A stretch of 16,819 nt of DNA from Clostridiales bacterium (GTDB lineage: Bacteria; Bacillota; Clostridia; Caldicoprobacterales; UBA3941), in the NCBI GenBank assembly GCA_012522165.1, contig JAAYKZ010000489.1, positions 1 to 16,819 on the forward strand, given 5' to 3'. The first letter of the stretch is position 1. Every line of letters begins with the position of its first letter. The position numbers and the translations under genes are program-made. Positions 6,861-16,098 of the stretch are shown piece by piece. The notes beneath the pieces are model-generated. The model was not told the DNA's origin. It searched no databases and saw only the letters and a list, made by a program, of their open reading frames with translations.

Positions 6861-9320
6861 CTATTCATTATAATTTCTATATACATATTCTACCGCATTA
6901 TCTACATCCTCAATTTTTATCACAGTACTACCTCTGCCATCCCTCGGAGCTATGGGTAAATCATTGGTGTTAATTCTAGTTATAGTACCATCTCTCTGTT
7001 GCATAATAATTTCAAAGGGATTTTGAACATAAAAGGCTCCGAGGATATACCTGCCATTGGCTCTGTTTTTATAGAAGATAAGGGTTTTAAAGCCAATTCC
7101 ACCCCTGCCCTGACACTGATATTCTGTTATAGGAGTTCGTTTGGCAATACCCTGATCTGTGACCACTATTATATCTCCATCTTCATCAATTTGACTTCCA
7201 AATATAACCTTATCTTCACCTTTTAGCTGAATAGCCTTTACTCCTCTAGCTGTCCTGCCCATGGGGTTTACTTCATTTCCATTAAACCTAATACTCATAC
7301 CCTGAGAAGTAATTATCATTACCTCTTTATCCTCAGATATTAGTTCAGCGCCTATTACTTCATCATTTTCCTTTAGGCCACAGGCCTGAATTTTGGTCCT
7401 TATTGTCTCATACTCAGCTAAAGAAGTTTTCTTTATCATTCCTTGGCTTGTATAGAATTGAATATAGCTATCTTGGGAGAATTCTTTTACAGATAAAAGG
7501 GCTACTATCTTCTCAGTTCTTTCAAAACCATTAATAAGGCTTGACAGCTGTACTCCTTTATCTCGCCATTTGGTTTCAGGTATCTCTATAGCGTTAAGAC
7601 TATAGCAGTTACCCTGATTTGTTAGCAGCAATATCCTATGATCCGTTTCAGACTCAACTAAAAATTCTATATAATCCATCTCACGAGTCTCTACTACCTC
7701 TACATCCTTACTGGATCGATTAAAGGCTTTTTGAGACACTCTTTTAATATCCTGATTTCGAGTAAGGGCAATCACGCACTCTTCTACATGGATCAAATCT
7801 TCAGTCTTGATCTCTGCTTCAGAGCTGTCTTTAATTATCTCAGTTCTTCTTGGGGTGCTGTACTTTTCTTTAATCTCTAGCAATTCCTTTTTTATTAGTT
7901 TTATAAGAAGTTTTTCTGAGCCTAATATAGCTTCCAATTTTTCTATTGTCTTTTTTACTTGTTTGTATTCCCTCTCTAGAGTAATAATCTCCAGATTAGT
8001 CAGCCTTTGAAGACGCATGTCCAAAATAGCTTGTGCTTGAGTTTCCGTTAGTTTAAACTCCCTCATCAAATTTTTACGAGCAACACTAGGATTTTTGGAT
8101 CCCCGTATTATTTCAATAACCCTGTCAATGTTATTTATTGCTATCATAAGTCCCTCTAGAATATGTTCTCTAGCCTTAGCTTTGTCTAGATCATACTTAA
8201 CTCTTCGCGTTACTACATTCTTTTGATGCTGAATATAGTAACCTAATATTTCCTTTAGTCCTAACTGTTGGGGTCTTCCATCGGCAATGGCTACCATATT
8301 GGCTCCAAAGGTTACCTGTAAATCTGAGTATTTATATAAATAGTTAAGAATTTTCTCAGCGTCTCCATCTTTCTTAACCTCAATGACAGCACGCATGCCA
8401 CTGCGATCCGACTCATCTCTAATATCAGCAATACCTGTTAGGACTCCCTTTTTCTCTTCGCTAAGCTTCAATATTTTTTCTAATAGAGTAGCCTTATTTA
8501 CTTGATATGGCAGCTCTTTTATTACTAATAATTTTTTGCCTCCTGACGCCTTCTCAATATCTACCTTAGCTCTAACAATTATCCTGCCTTTGCCTGTCCT
8601 ATAAGCTTTTCGTATTTCATCTTGTCCTATAATAGTGCCCCCTGTAGGGAAGTCAGGCCCCTTTATAACCTTTAGCAGCTCATCAAGGGATATGTAAGGA
8701 TTTTCCATTTGCAGTATTACTCCATCTATAACCTCTCCTAAATTATGAGTAGGAATATTGGTAGCAACACCTATGGCAATGCCAGAAGCTCCGTTAACCA
8801 AGAGATTGGGGAAACGACCAGGCAGTACATTAGGCTCCTTTAAGGTATCATCAAAGTTTAAACTAAAATCAACAGTATCCTTGCTAATATCCCTTAAAAG
8901 TTCTATAGCTAAGGGGGTCATTCTTGCTTCAGTATAACGCATAGCTGCAGCAACGTCTCCATCTATAGAACCAAAATTCCCTTGTCCATCCACCAGTGGA
9001 GCTCTCATAACAAAGTCTTGTGCCATTCTAACCATGGCATCGTACACCGATGTATCCCCATGAGGATGGTATTTACCCAAACAATCTCCCACTATTCTAG
9101 CGGATTTTCTATGGGGCTTGTCTGAAGTTACTCCCAGCTCATACATAGTATATAGAATTCTTCTCTGAACCGGCTTTAATCCGTCTTCTACCCTAGGCAA
9201 AGCTCTCTCCAATATAATATACTCTGCATAGGGCATTATAGATTCATGCATTACCTCTTCTAAAGGTTTTTGTATGATTAAGTCTTTGTTTTGTGTAAAC
9301 TCATCTACTCTTTTAGCCAT
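6861..9320 (-). CDS. parC: DNA topoisomerase IV subunit A (ParC; GyrA-like)
   Basis: The DNA-breaking and rejoining subunit of a type II topoisomerase that works with ParE in decatenation and supercoil relaxation. The active-site tyrosine is Y129 in AAMRYTEAR, with R128 before it. The quinolone-determining region reads HPHGDTSVYD, with T90 and D94 at the positions of E. coli GyrA S83 and D87. A coiled-coil region lies around residues 430-490, and a C-terminal beta-pinwheel DNA-wrapping domain occupies about 510-810. The pinwheel contains QGRGGIG (737-743), a degenerate form of the GyrA box QRRGGKG that marks true gyrases. Gene order parE-parC, away from any recF or dnaN, argues for topoisomerase IV, but a second gyrase-like enzyme cannot be excluded. 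It starts 3 nt after the parE stop, so the two are surely cotranscribed. At 819 aa it is full length. Confidence 0.93.
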   Translation of the reverse strand: MAKRVDEFTQNKDLIIQKPLEEVMHESIMPYAEYIILERALPRVEDGLKPVQRRILYTMYELGVTSDKPHRKSARIVGDCLGKYHPHGDTSVYDAMVRMAQDFVMRAPLVDGQGNFGSIDGDVAAAMRYTEARMTPLAIELLRDISKDTVDFSLNFDDTLKEPNVLPGRFPNLLVNGASGIAIGVATNIPTHNLGEVIDGVILQMENPYISLDELLKVIKGPDFPTGGTIIGQDEIRKAYRTGKGRIIVRAKVDIEKASGGKKLLVIKELPYQVNKATLLEKILKLSEEKKGVLTGIADIRDESDRSGMRAVIEVKKDGDAEKILNYLYKYSDLQVTFGANMVAIADGRPQQLGLKEILGYYIQHQKNVVTRRVKYDLDKAKAREHILEGLMIAINNIDRVIEIIRGSKNPSVARKNLMREFKLTETQAQAILDMRLQRLTNLEIITLEREYKQVKKTIEKLEAILGSEKLLIKLIKKELLEIKEKYSTPRRTEIIKDSSEAEIKTEDLIHVEECVIALTRNQDIKRVSQKAFNRSSKDVEVVETREMDYIEFLVESETDHRILLLTNQGNCYSLNAIEIPETKWRDKGVQLSSLINGFERTEKIVALLSVKEFSQDSYIQFYTSQGMIKKTSLAEYETIRTKIQACGLKENDEVIGAELISEDKEVMIITSQGMSIRFNGNEVNPMGRTARGVKAIQLKGEDKVIFGSQIDEDGDIIVVTDQGIAKRTPITEYQCQGRGGIGFKTLIFYKNRANGRYILGAFYVQNPFEIIMQQRDGTITRINTNDLPIAPRDGRGSTVIKIEDVDNAVEYVYRNYNE

Positions 9321-9323
9321 AAA

Positions 9324-11300
<1,977 letters not shown>

Positions 11301-11321
11301 TAATAAACCTCCCAGTTGAAT

Positions 11322-11333
11322 GAACGTATGTTC
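11322..11333 (-). promoter_or_regulatory. LexA (SOS) box in the parE leader
   Basis: GAACGTATGTTC fully matches the 12-bp core GAACRNRYGTTC of the Gram-positive LexA/DinR operator. The outer flanking C and G of the Bacillus consensus are not kept. It lies about 20 nt downstream of the -10 box, within the predicted 5' leader and ahead of the ribosome-binding site, where a bound repressor could block elongation. B. subtilis parEC is, as I recall, also in the LexA regulon. Confidence 0.78.
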
Positions 11334-11352
11334 CTTTTTGCCTTACTTACTC

Positions 11353-11381
11353 ATTATAATTTTATCATTTATTAAAGTCAA
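11353..11381 (-). promoter_or_regulatory. Sigma-A promoter of parE-parC
   Basis: On the minus strand TTGACT (11376-11381) and TATAAT (11353-11358) are separated by exactly 17 nt, an almost perfect vegetative promoter. The start point would fall near 11346, giving a leader of about 46 nt that contains the LexA-type box. Confidence 0.88.
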
Positions 11382-11409
11382 CTAAATAACCTTTATCAAT
11401 CTTCTACAT

Positions 11410-11443
11410 AAAAAAAAGAACTCCTCTTTTGAGTTCCTTTTTT
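11410..11443 (-). terminator. Bidirectional intrinsic terminator ending the hydrogenase operon
   Basis: GAACTC (11418-11423) pairs with GAGTTC (11431-11436) around a 7-nt loop. The stem is extended by A-T pairs after one mismatch. On the minus strand it is followed by about eight U residues. It lies about 140 nt past the hydA stop and insulates the parE promoter from the hydrogenase transcript. Confidence 0.85.
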
Positions 11444-11506
11444 ATAATTAATGCATTCTAATTTATTATACTGGTACGATGTTTGTGTAAATTAAATAAG
11501 ATTTAT

Positions 11507-11549
11507 AGGAAAATGGTTTTGGAAAGAATCTTCACAAAACCATTTTCCT
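11507..11549 (-). other. Long 3' hairpin downstream of hydA
   Basis: A perfect 15-bp stem (11507-11521 with 11535-11549, 13-nt loop) starts 34 nt after the hydA stop. No U-run follows on the minus strand, so it is a poor intrinsic terminator. It is more likely a barrier to 3' exonucleases that stabilises the hydrogenase mRNA, with true termination at the next hairpin downstream. Confidence 0.6.
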
Positions 11550-11582
11550 TTAAAATATCCTTTCTAACCTCTAACCCCCAAA

Positions 11583-13322
11583 TTAGTATAGACTTCTCTT
11601 AGTATAGTGAGTATGGAGGAGGTCATGAGCCTTTTTGCTATTGGGCTCACCAAGGTATTCTTCATACAATTTCTTTACCATTGGGTTCTCATGGGATTTC
11701 CTAATGGGCAGATCTCTATCTTCTTGGTAAATAGCTTTAGCTCTCTCTACCTTAGGATCCTTTTCCATATATGTCTTAGCCTTCACAATAGGCTGTCCGC
11801 CACCAGTTACACATCCTCCGGGACATCCCATTATCTCTATGAAATGGTAATCTTTTTCACCGGCTTTTACCTTTTCTAGCAAGGTCTTTGCATTTGCTGT
11901 TCCATGAGCTACTGCTGCACGGACAGTTATATCACCAAGCTGTATCTCGGCCTCTTTTACTCCTTCGATTCCACGAACAGCCTGAACCTCAATGTTTTCC
12001 ATTGGTTGGCCATTAACCAATTCATAAACAGTTCTAAGAGCGGCTTCCATAACACCACCGGTAGCACCAAAGATAACTCCGGCACCTGTAGATTCTCCAA
12101 GAGCAGGATCAAATTCTTCATCAGGAAGTTTGGTAAAGTCCATACCTGCTTCTTTTATCATTCGTGCCAGCTCTCTAGTAGTTAAAACTACGTCTACATC
12201 AGGATAGCCTGAAGCGCTAAGCTCAGGGCGTTGAGCCTCAAATTTCTTTGCAGTACAAGGCATAATGGATACCACAAATATCTTTGAAGGATCCCAATTG
12301 TTCTTCTCAGCATAATAGGTCTTAACTACAGCACCCATCATCTCATGAGGAGATTTACATGAGGATAGATTATCTAAAAACTCTGGATAATAATGTTCAC
12401 AATACTTAATCCAGCCTGGGCTACAGGAGGTAATCATAGGTAACTTACCGCCATTTTTGATTCTGCCTAGTAGCTCGGTTCCCTCTTCCATAATGGTTAA
12501 GTCTGCAGCAAAATCCGTATCAAATACTCTGTCAAAACCTAATCTTCTAAGAGCTGCAACCATTTTTCCTGTGACTCTTGTGCCCATTTCCATACCAAAC
12601 TCTTCACCTAAAGCTACACGAACTGCTGGAGCAGTCTGTACTACAACATGAAGGTCAGGATTGTGTAAAGCATCCCATACCTTTTCGGTATCATCTTTTT
12701 CCCTCAATGCACCTACAGGACAAGCTGCTATACACTGTCCGCAGTTAATGCAGGGCACATCATTAATGCTCATATCAAATACTGGTTCGATCATAGTGTC
12801 GAAACCTCTTTCGGTAGCTCCGATTACACCAATTCCCTGAACATTTCTGCAAACAGCTACACAGCGTCTGCAAAGAATACATTTGTTAGGATCCCTAACA
12901 ATAGAGGGTGAGAAGGAATCTACAGGCCTATCATAACGCTCGCCTTCGAAACGTATTTCATCTATTCCAAGATTTTTAGCAAGATCTTGTAGCTCACAGT
13001 TTTGGCTTCTTACACATGTCAAGCACTTTCTGTCATGGTTAGAGAGAATTAACTCAAGGCTAAGCTTTCTAGCTGCCCTAACCTTGGGTGTATTGGTTCT
13101 TATAATCATCCCATCTTGAACAGGAAATACACAGGAAGCTTGAAGGGAGCGTGACCCTTCTACCTCCACTAAGCACATACGACACGCACCAATCTCATTT
13201 ATATCCTTAAGATAGCATAGAGTAGGAATATCGATATTGGCAGCTCTAGCAGCTTCCAAAGCTGTTGAACCAGCAGGTACTTCTACTTCCACGCCATCTA
13301 TTTTAACTTTAATCATTTCCAT
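11583..13322 (-). CDS. hydA: [FeFe]-hydrogenase catalytic subunit HydA, NAD(P)-linked trimeric/tetrameric type
   Basis: It makes or consumes H2 at the H-cluster, with electrons passing along iron-sulfur clusters to HydB. Visible are an N-terminal [2Fe-2S] domain (C36, C47, C50, C64), a His-ligated [4Fe-4S] (H96, C100, C103, C109) and a two-[4Fe-4S] ferredoxin domain (C148/151/154/158 and C191/194/197/201). The H domain has L1 TSCSPGW (300 = Cys, 301 = Ser), L2 MPCTAKKFE (C356) and L3 MGCPGGCVTGGGQP (C500, C504). The layout is colinear with Clostridium pasteurianum CpI at an offset of about one residue. The proton-channel residues E280, E283, R287 and S320 are kept. The small-subunit-like tail ends at 579 aa, without the extra C-terminal [2Fe-2S] domain of Thermotoga HydA. 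GGAG lies 9 nt before the ATG. It is the last gene of the operon. The maturases HydE, HydF and HydG are not in this window. Confidence 0.96.
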   Translation of the reverse strand: MEMIKVKIDGVEVEVPAGSTALEAARAANIDIPTLCYLKDINEIGACRMCLVEVEGSRSLQASCVFPVQDGMIIRTNTPKVRAARKLSLELILSNHDRKCLTCVRSQNCELQDLAKNLGIDEIRFEGERYDRPVDSFSPSIVRDPNKCILCRRCVAVCRNVQGIGVIGATERGFDTMIEPVFDMSINDVPCINCGQCIAACPVGALREKDDTEKVWDALHNPDLHVVVQTAPAVRVALGEEFGMEMGTRVTGKMVAALRRLGFDRVFDTDFAADLTIMEEGTELLGRIKNGGKLPMITSCSPGWIKYCEHYYPEFLDNLSSCKSPHEMMGAVVKTYYAEKNNWDPSKIFVVSIMPCTAKKFEAQRPELSASGYPDVDVVLTTRELARMIKEAGMDFTKLPDEEFDPALGESTGAGVIFGATGGVMEAALRTVYELVNGQPMENIEVQAVRGIEGVKEAEIQLGDITVRAAVAHGTANAKTLLEKVKAGEKDYHFIEIMGCPGGCVTGGGQPIVKAKTYMEKDPKVERAKAIYQEDRDLPIRKSHENPMVKKLYEEYLGEPNSKKAHDLLHTHYTKRSLY

Positions 13323-13349
13323 GCTTCTTCACTCCTTTTTGGTCCTAAC

Positions 13350-15146
13350 TTATCTTTTTACTATAGCATCGAAAGGACATTTTTCCATACAAGCTCCACA
13401 TTTTACGCAGGTTTCTTGATTGATAACATAGGGTTGTTTTCTTTGTCCACTGATTGCATTGGCAGGACAAGCTTTAGCGCAAAGACCACAGCTTCTGCAC
13501 TTGTCTTCCAAGATAAAGTATTGTAGAAGTGCCTGGCAAACTCCAGCTCTACATTTCTTATCCCTAATATGCTCTTCATATTCGTCTCGGAAATATCTTA
13601 TAGTGCTGAGCACTGGATTGGGTGCAGACTGTCCTAGACCACATAGGGATGCCATCTTGATGCCCTCGCCTAGTTCTATTAACTTCTCAATATCTCCTTC
13701 TTCACCTTTTCCTTCAGCTATCTTGTTTAATAGTTCTAGCATTCTCTTGGTACCTATACGACATGGAGGACATTTTCCACAGGATTCATCAACTGTAAAC
13801 TCTAAGAAGAACCTGGCAATGTCAACCATACAGTTATCTTCATCCATTACAACCAGTCCACCGGAACCCATCATGGAACCTATGGCAGTTAGAGAATCGT
13901 AGTCAATAGGGGTATCTAAATGCTCTGCAGGAATACAACCTCCTGAAGGGCCACCAGTCTGTGCGGCTTTAAACTTCTTACCACCAGGAATTCCTCCGCC
14001 TACATCATAGATTATTTCTCTTAAAGTTGTTCCCATGGGTACTTCAACCAAACCGGTGTTATTAATCTTTCCACCTAGGGCAAATACCTTTGTTCCTTTG
14101 CTCTTTTCAGTACCGATGGATTGTAGCCATTCAGGTCCATTTAAAATGATTTGTGGAATATTGGCATAGGTCTCTACATTATTTAATAAGGTAGGCTTAC
14201 CAAATAGACCTTTTGTAGCAGGGAAAGGTGGTCTAGGCCTTGGTTCACCCCTGTATCCTTCCACAGAAGCCATAAGAGCAGTTTCCTCACCACAAACAAA
14301 AGCTCCTGCACCTAGCCTTAGTTCTAAATCAAAACTAAAATCTGTACCTAGAATATTTTTGCCTAGTAATCCATATTCGCGAGCTTGAGCTATAGCTATG
14401 GTTAGGCGCTTAACAGCGATAGGATACTCTGCACGAACGTATATATACCCTTGATCAGCACCAACGGTATATCCAGCAATAGTCATAGCTTCTATAACTG
14501 AATGAGGATCACCTTCTAAGATGCTTCGATCCATGAATGCTCCTGGGTCCCCTTCGTCAGCATTACATGCTACATATTTCTTATCTCCATTTGCCTTATA
14601 AGTGAACTCCCATTTCAAACCTGTTGGGAAACCAGCGCCACCTCGGCCTCTAAGTCCTGAAGCTTTCAGGGTTTCGATTACCTCTTCAGGAGTCATTTCT
14701 GTCAGTACTTTAGCTAATGCCTTGTATCCATCAAAGGCAATATATTCATCAATGTTCTCTGGGTTTATAACACCACAGTTTCTTAAAGCTACTCTCTTTT
14801 GTTTTTGATAGAATGGTATTTCATCCAAAGATTTAATATCTTCATCTTCATCTATGCTATCATGGTATAGAAGATGCTTTACAATTCTTCCCTTTACTAA
14901 ATGTTCCGCAACAATCTCAGGTACGTCATCTACTTTGATTCTGCTGTAAAATGCACCTTCAGGATAAACTATAACAACAGGACCTACTTCACATAGCCCA
15001 AAACAACCGGTCTGTACCACCTTTACTTCTTTTTCTATACCATGCTCTTTTAACTCACTATTGAAACGCCTAATTATATCTGCTGAGCCTGAGGAATGAC
15101 AACCTGTTCCCCCGCAAACTAATACATGAGAACGATAAAGTTCCAT
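13350..15146 (-). CDS. hydB: NuoF-like flavoprotein HydB of the [FeFe]-hydrogenase (NAD(P)H-binding)
   Basis: The NAD(P)(H)-oxidising or -reducing subunit of a HydABC/Hnd-type complex, where the single FMN is thought to bifurcate electrons between NAD(P)H and ferredoxin. Numbering is from the ATG used here. An N-terminal thioredoxin-like [2Fe-2S] domain has C11, C16, C48 and C52. The NuoF core has the FMN/NADH glycine-rich loop GLRGRGGAGFPTG (from about 164), the CNADEGDPGAFMDR segment, GAGAFVCGEETAL (about 279-291) and a [4Fe-4S] from C456, C459, C462 and C502. A KKCRAGVC segment (C532, C537) may bind a further metal, as a zinc site is known near here in HydABC structures. A C-terminal two-[4Fe-4S] ferredoxin has C550/553/556/560 and C580/583/586/590. 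An in-frame TTG three codons upstream is rejected because it abuts the GGAGG, which sits 9 nt before the ATG. NADH versus NADPH preference cannot be read from sequence. Confidence 0.95.
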   Translation of the reverse strand: MELYRSHVLVCGGTGCHSSGSADIIRRFNSELKEHGIEKEVKVVQTGCFGLCEVGPVVIVYPEGAFYSRIKVDDVPEIVAEHLVKGRIVKHLLYHDSIDEDEDIKSLDEIPFYQKQKRVALRNCGVINPENIDEYIAFDGYKALAKVLTEMTPEEVIETLKASGLRGRGGAGFPTGLKWEFTYKANGDKKYVACNADEGDPGAFMDRSILEGDPHSVIEAMTIAGYTVGADQGYIYVRAEYPIAVKRLTIAIAQAREYGLLGKNILGTDFSFDLELRLGAGAFVCGEETALMASVEGYRGEPRPRPPFPATKGLFGKPTLLNNVETYANIPQIILNGPEWLQSIGTEKSKGTKVFALGGKINNTGLVEVPMGTTLREIIYDVGGGIPGGKKFKAAQTGGPSGGCIPAEHLDTPIDYDSLTAIGSMMGSGGLVVMDEDNCMVDIARFFLEFTVDESCGKCPPCRIGTKRMLELLNKIAEGKGEEGDIEKLIELGEGIKMASLCGLGQSAPNPVLSTIRYFRDEYEEHIRDKKCRAGVCQALLQYFILEDKCRSCGLCAKACPANAISGQRKQPYVINQETCVKCGACMEKCPFDAIVKR

Positions 15147-15167
15147 ATTTTCCAACCTCCTTACTGA

Positions 15168-15542
15168 TTAATCCTTCTTCTCTACTGCCCCAATTGTAAA
15201 TTCTTTTACTATTTGGCCGTTTACTAGATGTTCTGCTACTACCCTCTGCACCTTTTCAGGTGTCATATTTACATAAGTCACCTTTTCTTGGCCGGGCATA
15301 TAGACTTCAACTATTGGCTCTAATCGGCATACACCAATACAGCCAGTTTGGGTAACGGTTACATGTTGTAAATTTCTTTTTTTAACCTCTTCTACGAAAG
15401 CCAAAAGCACTGGTCTTGCCCCTGCTGAAATTCCACAGGTAGCCATTCCAACCACAACTCTAGTACCTTTTCTATCCTTCCTTAGATTTACTTCCTCTAA
15501 GGTTCTCTGTCTAATCTCTTCTAACTCTTTTAAGGTTTTCAT
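15168..15542 (-). CDS. hndB: Thioredoxin-like [2Fe-2S] ferredoxin-fold subunit HndB/HydD
   Basis: A 124-aa accessory subunit like HndB of Desulfovibrio NADP-reducing hydrogenase and HydD of clostridial HydABCD. After a charged helical N terminus (about 1-27), the ferredoxin fold shows C36 in MATCGISAGAR, then C68 and C72 in TGCIGVC. The usual C-x4-C first pair is reduced to one cysteine (position 41 is Gly), leaving three candidate ligands. Its second half resembles the N-terminal domain of HydB in the same operon, sharing TGC-G-C and a VAEHLV-G-IVK tail. Its role is probably structural or in electron transfer; this is inferred from the operon. Its ATG overlaps the preceding stop codon (TAATG) and GGAGG lies just upstream, suggesting translational coupling. 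Confidence 0.88.
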   Translation of the reverse strand: MKTLKELEEIRQRTLEEVNLRKDRKGTRVVVGMATCGISAGARPVLLAFVEEVKKRNLQHVTVTQTGCIGVCRLEPIVEVYMPGQEKVTYVNMTPEKVQRVVAEHLVNGQIVKEFTIGAVEKKD

Positions 15543-16093
15543 TATAGGACACCTCCATTTATTTCATTGAGCCCTTCTCTAATATAGGATTGAATCCATG
15601 CAATTACCTCAGTATTGTTAATAGGGAGTTCTCCTATGATTTTCCGAACCTCCCTAGTGTCTAGAATAAATTCGCCGTAATTAGTCTTATGACTGTATAC
15701 AAAATCTATCTCAGCATTGCAAAGAATTAGACTAACTATGGTATCTTCCATTCTTCCAAAAGGCGGACGATCAATATGTTTAAGCTGCAACTCAATTTGT
15801 ATTCTGGTCCCTCTGCCTACTATAGATTGAATTCTTAAGTCTCCGCCGCACCTTTGGGCAGTAGCCCTAAAAAGCGGTAACCCTAGCCCCACTTTTCGAG
15901 TTGTGCGAGTAGTGTAAAAAGGATCCACTGCCTTTTCAATAGTCTCTTCGTCCATTCCTTTGCCATTATCATCTACCACTATACTAAGCCAGTCTTTCTT
16001 CTCATCTTCTTCAATGCTTATTTCTATTAAATTAGCTTCAGCAGCTATAGAATTTTGTACCAGGTCTAGCAAATGTAGAGATAGATCCTGCAT
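15542..16093 (-). CDS. Stand-alone GHKL/HATPase_c ATP-binding protein of the hydrogenase operon
   Basis: A 183-aa protein whose first ~105 residues are a histidine-kinase-type ATPase domain: N box LLDLVQNSIAAEA (N14), G1 box DDNGKGM (41-47), DPFYTTR (57-63) and G2 box VGLGL (68-72), ending GRGTRIQIEL. There is no phosphoacceptor histidine domain, sensor domain or membrane segment, so it is not a complete sensor kinase. Residues about 110-183 form a tail I do not recognise, containing SLILCNAEIDFVYSHKTNYG and a helical end. Similar small ATPases occur at this position in other clostridial hydrogenase operons (I recall the C. thermocellum cluster around Cthe_0338-0342), but I know of no proven function. 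Candidates are a serine or anti-sigma-like kinase, an ATP-driven assembly factor or an energy-state sensor. It starts 5 nt after hydC and overlaps hndB by 1 nt. Confidence 0.88.
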   Translation of the reverse strand: MQDLSLHLLDLVQNSIAAEANLIEISIEEDEKKDWLSIVVDDNGKGMDEETIEKAVDPFYTTRTTRKVGLGLPLFRATAQRCGGDLRIQSIVGRGTRIQIELQLKHIDRPPFGRMEDTIVSLILCNAEIDFVYSHKTNYGEFILDTREVRKIIGELPINNTEVIAWIQSYIREGLNEINGGVL

Positions 16094-16098
16094 AATTA

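Noticed and set aside
13459..13902. 147-aa open frame on the + strand
   Set aside because: It lies antisense inside hydB, whose conserved domains are continuous through the region, and it has no family features. Other long + strand frames within pcrA, parE, parC, hydA and ligA are rejected for the same reason.
15147..15155. TTG start extending hydB by three codons
   Set aside because: The TTG abuts the GGAGG, leaving no spacing; the ATG at 15146 has a 9-nt spacing.
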